Shown here: positions 18,868 to 27,873 of the stretch, in pieces
How the letters are laid out: the number at the start of each line of letters is the position of its first letter
Position numbering within the stretch: the stretch's first letter is position 1
Assembly (NCBI RefSeq): GCF_000294775.2
Contig: NZ_CP015506.1
Location: forward strand, 1,959,501 to 2,023,500
Length of the DNA: 64,000 nucleotides
Direction of reading: 5' to 3'
From: Cytobacillus oceanisediminis 2691
GTDB taxonomy: Bacteria > Bacillota > Bacilli > Bacillales > Cytobacillaceae
Program-made: the position numbers and the translations under genes
Notes under the pieces: model-generated
Seen by the model: the letters and a program-made list of their open reading frames with translations, nothing else
The model's database searches: none
What the model was told of the DNA's origin: nothing

Positions 18868-19906
18868 TCGCATGAAGAATATTGTCGTGCCTCTAGTTGC
18901 CGTTCTGCTCGGCGTATTAGTAGGTACAATCATAATGATAGCAACAGGGTATAATGCCGGATCTGCATTTAATGCCCTATGGAACGGTGCTTTTGGAGAA
19001 ATCTACTACACTGGTGAAGTCGTCAGACAGGTCACACCTTATATTCTTGCCGGATTGGCAGTTGCATTTGCTTTCCGTACAGGCTTATTTAACATCGGTG
19101 TTGAAGGGCAGCTAATCGTCGGATGGCTTGCTGCTGTTTGGGTAGGGGTTGCATTTGAACTTCCAAAGTTCATCCATCTGCCGCTGGCTGTTCTTGCAGC
19201 TGCAGCAGCGGGTGCACTATGGGCATTTATTCCGGGATTGCTGAAAGCCAAGTTTAAAGTCCATGAAGTAATTGTCACGATCATGATGAACTATGTGGCA
19301 TTGCATGTAACGAACTATATAATCCGTACGGTCCTTTCAGACAAAAGTGACCGTACGGAGATGATTGCAGACTCTGCATCACTGCGTTCCCCATTTCTTG
19401 AGGGCTTAACTGACTATTCCCGTCTGCACTGGGGAATTTTAATTGCTTTAGCTTGTGTGTTTATAATGTGGTTCCTATTAGAAAAAACATCAAAGGGATA
19501 CGAATTGCGCTCTGTAGGCTTTAACCAGCATGCATCTGAATATGCAGGCATGAGCGTCAGCAAAAACATTATTCTTTCAATGGTAATCTCAGGAGCATTT
19601 GCTGGTCTTGCAGGTGCGATGGAAGCTTTGGGTACATTCGGATACGCAGCCATCAAAGGCGGATTTACCGGAGTAGGGTTTGATGGTATTGCGGTTGCCC
19701 TTCTGGGCGGTAACGGTCCAATCGGAATTATTTTTGCAGCATTGCTATTCGGAAGCTTGAAGGTCGGCGCCTTAAACATGCCGCTTGAAGCTGGAGTTCC
19801 AAATGAACTGGTGGATATTATCATTGCTCTTATTGTGTTCTTTGTTGCAGCAAGCTATATGATTCGCATCTTTATTGACCGTATCAGCAAAAAGGGGGTG
19901 AAGTAA
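18848..19906 (+). CDS. nupP: Nucleoside ABC transporter permease 1
   Basis: 352-aa membrane permease of the BPD_transp_2 family with about eight to ten hydrophobic segments. Family motif GLFNIGVEGQLIVGWLAAV near residue 85 and GFDGIAVALLGGNGP near 280. GTG 18848 lies inside the end of nupO after GGAAGGAAG; ATG 18860 is an alternative start four codons on. Complete; coupled to the next permease, whose GTG begins right after its stop. Confidence 0.92.
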   Translation: MAKTMSNRMKNIVVPLVAVLLGVLVGTIIMIATGYNAGSAFNALWNGAFGEIYYTGEVVRQVTPYILAGLAVAFAFRTGLFNIGVEGQLIVGWLAAVWVGVAFELPKFIHLPLAVLAAAAAGALWAFIPGLLKAKFKVHEVIVTIMMNYVALHVTNYIIRTVLSDKSDRTEMIADSASLRSPFLEGLTDYSRLHWGILIALACVFIMWFLLEKTSKGYELRSVGFNQHASEYAGMSVSKNIILSMVISGAFAGLAGAMEALGTFGYAAIKGGFTGVGFDGIAVALLGGNGPIGIIFAALLFGSLKVGALNMPLEAGVPNELVDIIIALIVFFVAASYMIRIFIDRISKKGVK

Positions 19907-20866
19907 GTGGGCTTAATGGAGATCCTATTAATTATTATTCCATCAACATTGCTTTGGGCAGCCCCGCTTATTTTCACTGGTTTGGGCGGAAACTTTTCAG
20001 AAAGCTCCGGTGTTGTAAATATTGGTTTAGAAGGATTGATGGTAATTGGAGCATTCACTGCCATAGTCTTTAACCTTACGTTCGTAGATGTATTTGGCAG
20101 CATGACCCCATGGGTAGCATTATTGGCAGCTATGGTTGTAGGAGCACTTTTATCCATCCTGCATGCTGTTGCTTCCATTACGTTTAGAGCAGACCAGGTA
20201 GTCTCAGGTGTTGCGATTAACCTTCTGGCAATTGGAGCTGCACTGTTCCTGGTTAAATTCATTTATGGAAAAGGCCAGACGGATATTATTCAAAAAGGGT
20301 TCAGCAAGGTGGATATACCATTTTTGAGCGATATACCCGTAATAGGAAAACTGTTTTTCTCAAACACATACTATACTTCATTTGCAGCGATTGCCGTGGC
20401 ATTTCTTGCCTGGTTTGTGATGTTTAAAACTCCATTCGGGCTAAGGCTGAGAGCGGTTGGTGAACACCCAATGGCTGCAGATACAATGGGTATTAATGTT
20501 ACCCGAATGAGATACATTGGGGTATTAATCTCCGGTGCCCTAGCAGGAATCGGCGGCGGTGTGTATGCACAATCCATTTCTTCAGATTTCGGCCATGCAA
20601 CGATCAGCGGCCAGGGATTTATGGCATTGGCAGCATTGATCTTTGGTAAATGGCATCCGCTTGGTGTTATGGGGGCGGCTTTATTCTTTGGGTTTGCGCA
20701 AAGCTTGAGTATCATCGGCTCGAGCCTTCCATTCCTTGAGAATATTCCAAATGTATATCTTCTCATAGCACCATATGTTTTAACGATTCTGGCATTGACT
20801 GGTTTCATAGGACGCGCCGATGCTCCAAAAGCATCTGGTACTCCATATATAAAAGGAAAGCGCTAA
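19907..20866 (+). CDS. nupQ: Nucleoside ABC transporter permease 2
   Basis: Second permease of the importer, 319 aa, about eight to ten membrane segments. Contains the parallel motif VVNIGLEGLMVIGAFTAIV and AAFFFG-like glycine-rich helices typical of the family. GTG start abuts the preceding stop codon, with AAAAAGGGGGTG as ribosome site. Last gene of the operon; terminator follows. Confidence 0.92.
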   Translation: MGLMEILLIIIPSTLLWAAPLIFTGLGGNFSESSGVVNIGLEGLMVIGAFTAIVFNLTFVDVFGSMTPWVALLAAMVVGALLSILHAVASITFRADQVVSGVAINLLAIGAALFLVKFIYGKGQTDIIQKGFSKVDIPFLSDIPVIGKLFFSNTYYTSFAAIAVAFLAWFVMFKTPFGLRLRAVGEHPMAADTMGINVTRMRYIGVLISGALAGIGGGVYAQSISSDFGHATISGQGFMALAALIFGKWHPLGVMGAALFFGFAQSLSIIGSSLPFLENIPNVYLLIAPYVLTILALTGFIGRADAPKASGTPYIKGKR

Positions 20867-20872
20867 ACAGCA

Positions 20873-20906
20873 AAGCCTCATTTCATTTAGAAATGGGGCT
20901 TTTTTC
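20873..20906 (+). terminator. Terminator of the nucleoside importer operon
   Basis: AAGCCTCATTTC (20873-20884) pairs with GAAATGGGGCTT (20890-20901, one G-T pair), followed by T residues. Confidence 0.9.
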
Positions 20907-20996
20907 AGCGCAAATCTTATCCTATTTTAATTTGTGATTCATTGAGGCAAATGTGTTAATATTTTGTTAATTAGATAAGAGATTAGAGGTTTGATT

Positions 20997-21231
20997 ATGC
21001 GTTTTTCCTTATATATAGATGATTATGAAACAGAAAAGATTTTTTCCTATTTGCGCTGGCTTTTTTTGGCCGCTGCGGCTTTGTTGTTTTATTTGCCGGT
21101 ACTTTCCGGCACTTTACGATGGAATAGTGAATCGTTTAGTATCTGTATCAGGCGAAGAATACCGGGAAAAACCAGGTGCATTTTGAATGCGGAAAAGTGA
21201 TGAAAAATCATGATACTAAACTTAAGTCAGT
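20997..21231 (+). pseudogene. Remnant of a membrane protein gene (frameshifted)
   Basis: An ATG with AGAGG upstream begins MRFSLYIDDYETEKIFSY and then a hydrophobic helix LRWLFLAAAALLFYLPVL. After that the frame turns into unconvincing arginine-rich sequence and stops at 21200. Another frame reads FPALYDGIVNRLVSVSGEEY, and the third stays open to 21231. This looks like the start of a longer membrane protein (a sensor-kinase N-terminus is one idea) that has decayed or been deleted. The remaining gap to 21455 holds a terminator and AT-rich sequence only. Confidence 0.35.
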
Positions 21232-21242
21232 CTTTGTAAGCT

Positions 21243-21267
21243 AACCCCTAAAAGGGGTTTTTATTTT
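21243..21267 (+). terminator. Terminator downstream of the remnant gene
   Basis: AACCCC (21243-21248) pairs with GGGGTT (21254-21259), followed by TTTATTTT. Confidence 0.75.
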
Positions 21268-21455
21268 GTTCTATAACCTTCCAAGACAGCCAATAACTTG
21301 AAATAAAGAAATAGGGCAAGGTATAGTAAGAATATGATTTAATACAAAGGATATTATAGAAGATAGCAGCAAAGTGTTTACATATAGGTGTTGATCCCTA
21401 TTCTTAATACTGACCGTACTTTGGACTCATCAATCTACCGACAGGAGGAAAAGAA

Positions 21456-22736
21456 ATGGCTGTAATCTCTGAATCCGTAAAAGCCATGAATGGCTTTAAG
21501 CTTCATGTAGTTAAAACAGAGAAATATAAAACCAATACACTGGTCTGGAAAATGAAAGCTCCGCTTGAAAAGGATACTGTTACATTAAGATCTTTATTGC
21601 CGCATGTCCTGCAAAGCAGCAGTTCGTCATACCCTGCAACCGGAAAGCTGCGCTCTTATCTAGATGAATTATATGGTGCAACTCTTTTTGTCGATTTGGC
21701 GAAAAAGGGTGAGTATCATGTCATTACCATTTCTGTTGAAATTGCAAATGAGAAGTTTCTTTCAGACCCAACGCCTCTATTGAAAAAAGCGTTCCAATTT
21801 TTATCGGAGATCCTGACTAAGCCAAATGTGCAAGGCGGGGCTTTTGACCAGGATACGGTTGAAAAAGAAAAAAGGACGCTGAAACAGCGGATTCAATCCG
21901 TTTATGATGATAAAATGCGCTATTCCAATTTTCGGCTGGTACAGGAAATGTGCAAGGATGAGCCATATGCGCTCCATGTGCATGGCGAGAAAGAAGATGT
22001 GGATAAAATTACGCCTGAAAGTCTATATGAATATTATCAGCAGGCAATGGCGCAGGATGAACTTGATTTATATGTAATAGGTGATGTGGACGAGGCAGAT
22101 GCCGAATCCTACGCAAGGGAGCTTTTATCTTTAGAGGAAAGAACCCCGCAGGCAGCGCCGGCATCTAGAGGAAGAATCAGAGAATCTGTTAACGAAGTCA
22201 GGGAAGAACAGGATGTGAAGCAGGGGAAACTAAATATCGGCTATCGGACAAAAGTCGTTTACGGTGATTCTGATTATTATGCCCTGCAGGTATTCAATGG
22301 AATTTTTGGAGGCTTTTCACACTCAAAATTGTTCTTGAATGTCCGCGAAAAAGCCAGTCTCGCATACTATGTAGCCAGCCGCCTTGAAAGCCATAAAGGC
22401 TTAATGATGGTTATGTCGGGGATCGATAATAGTAATTATGACCAGGCAGTTAATATTATTAAAGAACAGCTGGAAGCCATGAAAAACGGGGACTTTACGG
22501 AACAGGAAATGGAGCAGACCAAAGCTGTCATAAAAAATCAGCTTTTGGAGACTGTTGATACAGCCCGCGGGATTGTCGAAGTCCTCTATCATAATGTTGT
22601 GTCAGGCAAAGAAATTACGCTTCAAACCTGGATGGATGAAATGAATAAGGTAACTAAAGAGGAAATTGCCGAAACAGCTAAGAAGGTCAGTTTGGATACA
22701 GTGTATTTCCTGACAGGAAAGGAGGCGGGCAAGTAA
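21456..22736 (+). CDS. ymfF: M16 peptidase-like protein YmfF (no zinc motif)
   Basis: 426-aa M16-fold protein. The region that should hold HxxEH reads LLPHVLQSSSSSYPATGKLR, so the zinc site is absent and the protein is probably a non-catalytic partner. The C-terminal M16 half is well kept (YYALQVFNGIFGGFSHSKLF). Ribosome site AGGAGG before ATG 21456. The stop TAA overlaps the ATG of ymfH by one base, suggesting they form a heteromeric peptidase. Confidence 0.9.
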   Translation: MAVISESVKAMNGFKLHVVKTEKYKTNTLVWKMKAPLEKDTVTLRSLLPHVLQSSSSSYPATGKLRSYLDELYGATLFVDLAKKGEYHVITISVEIANEKFLSDPTPLLKKAFQFLSEILTKPNVQGGAFDQDTVEKEKRTLKQRIQSVYDDKMRYSNFRLVQEMCKDEPYALHVHGEKEDVDKITPESLYEYYQQAMAQDELDLYVIGDVDEADAESYARELLSLEERTPQAAPASRGRIRESVNEVREEQDVKQGKLNIGYRTKVVYGDSDYYALQVFNGIFGGFSHSKLFLNVREKASLAYYVASRLESHKGLMMVMSGIDNSNYDQAVNIIKEQLEAMKNGDFTEQEMEQTKAVIKNQLLETVDTARGIVEVLYHNVVSGKEITLQTWMDEMNKVTKEEIAETAKKVSLDTVYFLTGKEAGK

Positions 22737-24025
22737 TGGAAAAAATCACTTTTGACCAGCTTCAGGAAGAGCTGTATTATGAAAACCTTGAAAATGGGCT
22801 GGATGTATATGTTTTGCCGAAAAAGGGATTTAACAAGACCTATGCCACGTTTACAACGAAATATGGTTCGATCGACAATCATTTCCTGCCCCCCGGGAAA
22901 GATGATTTTGTAAATGTTCCTGATGGGATTGCCCATTTTTTGGAGCACAAGCTTTTTGAAAAAGAAGACGGAGATGTATTCCAGCAATTCAGCAAGCAGG
23001 GAGCATCAGCCAATGCATTTACTTCTTTTACGAGGACTGCTTATTTATTCTCCAGCACATCGAACGTAGAGTTGAACCTTGAGACTCTGATTGATTTTGT
23101 GCAGGACCCTTATTTTACAGAAAAGACTGTTGAAAAAGAGAAAGGCATCATCGGCCAGGAAATCACCATGTATGATGACAATCCTGACTGGCGCTTATAT
23201 TTTGGACTGATCGAAAATATGTATAAAAACCACCCGGTTAAAATCGATATAGCAGGTACGATCGAGTCCATTTCCCATATTACAAAAGATATGCTGTATG
23301 AATGCTATGAAACCTTCTACCACCCAAGCAACATGCTGCTGTTCATCGTTGGACCCGTTGATCCGGATCAGATTATGTCTCAGGTTCGAACGAATCAAAG
23401 CAAGAAGGATTATAAAGAGATGCAGGAAATTAAACGCCAATTCGAAGAAGAGCCTGCTGAAGCGGCCGAAAAGAAAAAGGTTCTTGAGATGAATGTTCAG
23501 ACCTCAAAGTGCCTTGTTGGGATAAAGAGCAGTAATGCAAATCAGTCCGGCAAAGAAATGCTCAAAAATGAACTGAGTCTGAATGTGCTGCTGGATATCT
23601 TATTCGGTAAAAGCTCTGAGCACTACAGCTCACTGTATAATGAAGGGTTAATTGATGACACATTCTCCTTTGATTATACACAGGAACAGGGCTTTGGATT
23701 TGCCATGGTCGGCGGGGACACAAATGATCCTGACCGTTTAGCTGATACATTGCAAAAGATGCTGCTGGATGCAAGGGAAAAGGGAGCTATTTCACAGGAA
23801 ACACTTGATCGGACAAAAAAGAAGAAAATAGGTGCATTCCTGCGTGCTGTCAATTCACCTGAGTATATAGCCAATCAATTTACCCGGTATGCTTTTAATG
23901 AGATGGATTTGTTTGATGTTGTGCCGACGCTTGAAAGCATCACACTTGAGGATGTGGAAAATGCGGCTGGTCATTTGATTAGCGAAGAACGATTTACGGT
24001 TTGTCAGGTTGTGCCTAAAAAATAA
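22736..24025 (+). CDS. ymfH: M16 family zinc peptidase YmfH
   Basis: 429-aa catalytic M16 subunit: IAHFLEHKLFEKEDGD provides the HxxEH zinc motif near residue 67, and GIIGQEITMYDDNPDWRL supplies the downstream Glu. Translationally coupled to ymfF. The inactive/active M16 pair is the usual Bacillus arrangement; the physiological substrate is not known to me. Confidence 0.93.
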   Translation: MEKITFDQLQEELYYENLENGLDVYVLPKKGFNKTYATFTTKYGSIDNHFLPPGKDDFVNVPDGIAHFLEHKLFEKEDGDVFQQFSKQGASANAFTSFTRTAYLFSSTSNVELNLETLIDFVQDPYFTEKTVEKEKGIIGQEITMYDDNPDWRLYFGLIENMYKNHPVKIDIAGTIESISHITKDMLYECYETFYHPSNMLLFIVGPVDPDQIMSQVRTNQSKKDYKEMQEIKRQFEEEPAEAAEKKKVLEMNVQTSKCLVGIKSSNANQSGKEMLKNELSLNVLLDILFGKSSEHYSSLYNEGLIDDTFSFDYTQEQGFGFAMVGGDTNDPDRLADTLQKMLLDAREKGAISQETLDRTKKKKIGAFLRAVNSPEYIANQFTRYAFNEMDLFDVVPTLESITLEDVENAAGHLISEERFTVCQVVPKK

Positions 24026-24041
24026 AAAGCTGTTTCAGCAG

Positions 24042-24070
24042 AGCGCCATAAAAGGCGCTTTGCTTTTTTC
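24042..24070 (+). terminator. Hairpin terminator between ymfH and ymfI
   Basis: AGCGCC (24042-24047) pairs with GGCGCT (24054-24059), followed by TTGCTTTTTT. Close to the ymfI start, so it may act as an attenuator. Confidence 0.7.
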
Positions 24071-24083
24071 GGGAGTGTATGAA

Positions 24084-24806
24084 ATGAGGAAATTTGCGTT
24101 AATAACTGGAGCCAGCGGAGGAATCGGCCAGGAAATCAGCATTAAACTGGCGGAGGAAGGCTATTCGCTCTATTTGCATTACAATCAAAATAAGCGAAGT
24201 ATAAACAGTCTGCTGGACCGCCTGCAGGCCTTTGATGGAGAATATATTCCAATCCAGGCAGACCTGTCTGTACAAGGCGGCTATAAAAAAATTATACCAA
24301 ATATCTTTTCGCTTGATGCCATTATCCATAATAGCGGGTCAGCACAATACGGACTTCTGACGGAATTGCCGGAAGCGGAAACTGAGGCGCTGATGAACCT
24401 TCATGTGACCTCACCTCTTCTGCTGACCAAAGAGCTTCTGCCAAAACTTATTTCAAAGGGCAGCGGGAATGTCATCGTTATTTCCTCTATATGGGGCCAG
24501 ACGGGTGCTGCTTGTGAAGTTGCTTACTCGGCAGCTAAGGGCGCCCAAATTGCTTTTGCAAAAGCTTTAAGCAAGGAAGTTGCCCTAAGCGGAGTGAGGG
24601 TTAATGCGGTTGCCCCAGGTGCAGTCGAGACAGCTATGCTGAATGATTTTACTGAAGAGGAGCTGGATGCCGTAAAAAGCGATATTCCTATGGGCAGGCT
24701 TGCCTTGCCTGCTGACATTGCCAACTCCGTTTCCTTCCTTCTTTCAGAAAGGGCCTCGTATATTACCGGACAGGTCTTGGCTGTAAATGGCGGCTGGTAT
24801 ACGTAA
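24084..24806 (+). CDS. ymfI: Short-chain reductase YmfI (EF-P 5-aminopentanone reductase)
   Basis: 240-aa SDR. Cofactor motif TGASGGIGQEI at residues 9-19, catalytic Ser in VISSIWG and YSAAK for the Tyr/Lys pair, and C-terminal ITGQVLAVNGGWYT. The B. subtilis orthologue is known to perform the last reduction that makes the 5-aminopentanol modification on translation factor EF-P; assigned here by orthology and position. ATG 24084 with GGGAGTG upstream. Confidence 0.9.
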   Translation: MRKFALITGASGGIGQEISIKLAEEGYSLYLHYNQNKRSINSLLDRLQAFDGEYIPIQADLSVQGGYKKIIPNIFSLDAIIHNSGSAQYGLLTELPEAETEALMNLHVTSPLLLTKELLPKLISKGSGNVIVISSIWGQTGAACEVAYSAAKGAQIAFAKALSKEVALSGVRVNAVAPGAVETAMLNDFTEEELDAVKSDIPMGRLALPADIANSVSFLLSERASYITGQVLAVNGGWYT

Positions 24807-24922
24807 CTCCTATCGTTCATTGAAGTTTCACATATTTTTTGTTCATGTGTATTAGTGCATGCATATTTTATTCAGCCCCTAAGCACAATATAATTGTACA
24901 ACATTTAAAGGAGGCAATAATT

Positions 24923-25180
24923 ATGTCTGTACTAGATAACTGGCAGCAGTGGAAAGACTTCCTTGGAGATCGTCTTCATCAGGGACAGAACCAGGGGATG
25001 AATAAGGAAACTGTAAATGACCTTGCTTACCAAATCGGCGATTATTTAGCCAAGCAAGTGGAGCCGAAGAATGACCAGGAAAAAATCCTGGCTGATCTTT
25101 GGTCTGTAGCAAGCCCGGATGAGCAGCATGCCATTGCAAATATGATGGTAAAGCTTGTTCAAAACGACGGCTCTCAATAA
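24923..25180 (+). CDS. ymfJ: DUF3243 protein YmfJ
   Basis: 85-aa acidic protein starting MSVLDNWQQWKDFLGDRL, the DUF3243 family. ATG 24923 has AAAGGAGG seven bases upstream. Function unknown. Conserved between ymfI and ymfK. Confidence 0.9.
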   Translation: MSVLDNWQQWKDFLGDRLHQGQNQGMNKETVNDLAYQIGDYLAKQVEPKNDQEKILADLWSVASPDEQHAIANMMVKLVQNDGSQ

Positions 25181-25198
25181 GAATTTAATGTAAATCAG

Positions 25199-25231
25199 CG
25201 AAAAGAGAGGAAATCCTCTCTTTTCGTTTTC
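25199..25231 (+). terminator. Terminator after ymfJ
   Basis: CGAAAAGAGAGGA (25199-25211) pairs with TCCTCTCTTTTCG (25214-25226), then TTTTCC. Confidence 0.88.
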
Positions 25232-25413
25232 CCCAAAAAGAATTTCCTCCACAGCCAGACGGGTTTTTCCTTTCATATTGGTAAAAAATCATATATTATA
25301 GAATCTAGATGAAAATTCAGGGTAGGTTTAATAAAAATTTACATTAATAAAAGATATACATATACATATAAAATGCGCAATGAGCCGCGCATCATGCAGG
25401 AGGAGGTTTTCCG

Positions 25414-26205
25414 GTGGAGAAAACAGAATGGTATTTGGAATATGAAATCCAAAAGAATCGTCCCGGCTTGCTTGGTGACATTTCTTCCCTGCTGGGTATG
25501 CTTTCCATAAATATCGTTACCATCAATGGTGTGGATGAAGGCCGAAGAGGATTGCTGATTCTGGCTAAAGACCACGAACAGATTGAACGCTTAAAATCGA
25601 TTTTAAATACTATGGATACAATTAAAGTGATTAAGCTCCGGGAGCCTAAACTTAGAGACCGTCTTGCTGTGCGCCATGGAAGATACATTCAAAGGGATGC
25701 CGACGACAAGAAAACGTTCAGGTTCGTCAGGGACGAGCTTGGTTTATTAGTCGACTTCATGGCGGAATTATTTAAACAGGAAGGGCACAAGCTTATAGGG
25801 ATCAGGGGAATGCCAAGGGTTGGAAAAACTGAATCCATTGTGGCCTCAAGTGTTTGTGCCAACAAACGATGGCTATTTGTTTCATCCACTCTGCTAAAGC
25901 AGACGATACGCAACCAGCTGATCGAGGATGAATATAATGAAAACAATTTGTTCATAATAGACGGAATTGTCTCAACCCGACGTGCAAATGAACGTCACTG
26001 GCAGCTTGTGCGGGAAATTATGCGCCTTCCTGCAGTAAAAGTAGTAGAGCATCCGGATATCTTTGTGCAAAACACTGAATACTCCCTTAATGATTTCGAT
26101 TATATTATTGAGCTCCGACACGATCCTGAGGAAGAGATTACTTATGATGTAGTAGAGAAAAACAGTATGTTCTCTGAATCTGATTTTGGAGGCTTTGATT
26201 TTTAG
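25414..26205 (+). CDS. ymfK: DUF3388 protein YmfK
   Basis: 263 aa from GTG 25414 (GGAGGAGG upstream). Residues 5-70 read as an ACT-like ligand domain (RPGLLGDISSLLGML). A P-loop-like GMPRVGKTESIVAS follows near residue 132, with LFIIDGIVSTRRANERHW further on, suggesting a nucleotide-binding C-terminal part. Known only as DUF3388; role not established. Lies 21 bases before ymfM and is probably cotranscribed. Confidence 0.88.
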   Translation: MEKTEWYLEYEIQKNRPGLLGDISSLLGMLSINIVTINGVDEGRRGLLILAKDHEQIERLKSILNTMDTIKVIKLREPKLRDRLAVRHGRYIQRDADDKKTFRFVRDELGLLVDFMAELFKQEGHKLIGIRGMPRVGKTESIVASSVCANKRWLFVSSTLLKQTIRNQLIEDEYNENNLFIIDGIVSTRRANERHWQLVREIMRLPAVKVVEHPDIFVQNTEYSLNDFDYIIELRHDPEEEITYDVVEKNSMFSESDFGGFDF

Positions 26206-26226
26206 TAAGTTGGAAGGTGTTGTAAA

Positions 26227-27147
26227 TTGACAGAACTAGGAAATCGTTTAAAAGAAGCGCGGCTGGCTAAGGATATGAGCCTTGACGATCTGCAAAAGGT
26301 CACAAAAATACAAAAGCGCTATTTGATGGGTATTGAAGAGGGCGATTATAGCATGATGCCCGGGAAGTTTTATGTCAGGGCATTTATAAAGCAGTATGCT
26401 GAAGCGGTGGGAATTGAGCCTGAAGAAATTTTCGAGCAGTATAAAAATGACATTCCGGCACAGATGAATGATGATATTCCGGAAAAGCTATCCCGTGTTC
26501 AATCCAGAAAAGATCTTTCTGGCAGGACTTCAAAGGTATTCGATATTCTCCCAAAGGTACTTATTGGTGTCTTTATAATTGGTCTCATCGCAGTCCTTTA
26601 TAATTTCCTGGGTGCCAAAGATCAGGCGGATAATGAAGAGCAGCCATCTGATCGGACAGATGGGCAGACGGTCATAGAAGAGTCTGAAAACCTTTCAGAT
26701 AGTAAAAAAGATGAAAATGATAAAGATGAATCAGCAGGAGAGAAAGAAGAATCTGCTGACAAAGACTCTGCTGAGGAAACTGCCGAGGATCAAGAAGCCG
26801 AGGAAGCGCCAAAGCAGGAGGTTGCTGTGGTGCAATCCAGCGGAAATGGAACGGTTTATGAATTGAAAAATGCGGACAAGTTTGAACTGGAAGTTGTGTC
26901 TACAGGAGAAACTTGGGTGAATATCAAAAACGGCAAAGGAAATTCCTTCTACCAGGGAATGCTGACAGCTGATGGCACGAAAAGCCAGAAGGTAGACTTT
27001 TCAAAGGAAACGGAAGCTTCTATTGTAGTCGGAAATTCGACTCAAACTGAAATCTATGTAAACGGCGAAAAAATTGAGTATAAGGTGCCGCCTTCACAAT
27101 CCGTCAAGCAGGATATAACCATTAAGTACGCGCCGAAGACCGAATAG
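26227..27147 (+). CDS. ymfM: RodZ-like membrane protein YmfM
   Basis: 306-aa cell-shape protein of the RodZ type. N-terminal helix-turn-helix (LGNRLKEARLAKDMSLDDLQ, residues 3-70), one membrane helix (VLIGVFIIGLIAVLYNFL, about 111-130), a very acidic Glu/Asp/Ser linker (about 133-195) and an extracytoplasmic DUF4115 domain. RodZ links MreB filaments to the elongation machinery. TTG 26227 with GGAAGGTG upstream. The terminator stem overlaps its stop codon. Confidence 0.92.
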   Translation: MTELGNRLKEARLAKDMSLDDLQKVTKIQKRYLMGIEEGDYSMMPGKFYVRAFIKQYAEAVGIEPEEIFEQYKNDIPAQMNDDIPEKLSRVQSRKDLSGRTSKVFDILPKVLIGVFIIGLIAVLYNFLGAKDQADNEEQPSDRTDGQTVIEESENLSDSKKDENDKDESAGEKEESADKDSAEETAEDQEAEEAPKQEVAVVQSSGNGTVYELKNADKFELEVVSTGETWVNIKNGKGNSFYQGMLTADGTKSQKVDFSKETEASIVVGNSTQTEIYVNGEKIEYKVPPSQSVKQDITIKYAPKTE

Positions 27148-27180
27148 TCATCTTCTTTAGATGACTATTTTCGCTTTTTA
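27144..27180 (+). terminator. Terminator after ymfM
   Basis: ATAGTCATCT (27144-27153) pairs with AGATGACTAT (27159-27168), followed by TTTCGCTTTTT; the 5' leg includes the ymfM stop. Confidence 0.85.
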
Positions 27181-27267
27181 TGTAAAAATTATCATTAAAA
27201 GGTTTGCAGCGAATGTCTGACACCTTTTTCTGCAAGAAGCTTCATTTACTATACTTGGAGGTAAAAC

Positions 27268-27846
27268 ATGAATCTGCCAAATAAAATTACAGTGTCACGT
27301 ATCATGATGATACCCGTATTTCTGCTCGTAATGCTTGTTCCTTTTTCGTGGGGAAATATAGAATTCCTTGGAGCGGAAATGCCGGTAACCCACCTGATTG
27401 GAGCTCTTATCTTTATCATTGCTTCAGTTACCGATTGGGTTGATGGCTATTTTGCCCGCAAATACAATCTGGTTACAAATTTAGGTAAGTTTCTTGATCC
27501 GCTTGCAGACAAGCTCCTTGTCTCTGCAGCATTGATTGTCCTTGTTGATCTTGAGCTGGCTCCATCCTGGATTGTGATTATTATCATTAGCCGTGAATTT
27601 GCCGTAACAGGTTTAAGGCTTGTTCTGGCGGGGGAAGGAGAAGTAGTCGCAGCGAATCAGCTAGGCAAAATCAAAACATGGGCTCAAATTGTGGCCATTT
27701 CTTCACTGCTTTTACATAATATTATTTTTGAAATGGTTTCAATTCCGTTTGATCTGATTGCCCTTTGGGTTGCGATGTTCTTTACCATCTGGTCCGGCTG
27801 GGACTATTTTGCAAAAAACAAGCAGGCCTTCATTAACTCAAAATAA
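27268..27846 (+). CDS. pgsA: Phosphatidylglycerophosphate synthase
   Basis: Integral membrane CDP-alcohol phosphotransferase making phosphatidylglycerol phosphate from CDP-diacylglycerol and glycerol 3-phosphate. 192 aa with several membrane helices. Catalytic signature DWVDGYFARKYNLVTNLGKF followed by LDPLADK matches the D(x)2DG(x)2AR...G...D...D motif. TTGGAGG before ATG 27268. Confidence 0.95.
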   Translation: MNLPNKITVSRIMMIPVFLLVMLVPFSWGNIEFLGAEMPVTHLIGALIFIIASVTDWVDGYFARKYNLVTNLGKFLDPLADKLLVSAALIVLVDLELAPSWIVIIIISREFAVTGLRLVLAGEGEVVAANQLGKIKTWAQIVAISSLLLHNIIFEMVSIPFDLIALWVAMFFTIWSGWDYFAKNKQAFINSK

Positions 27847-27873
27847 TTTTTTTAGCCAGAAAGGGGCTTTTGA

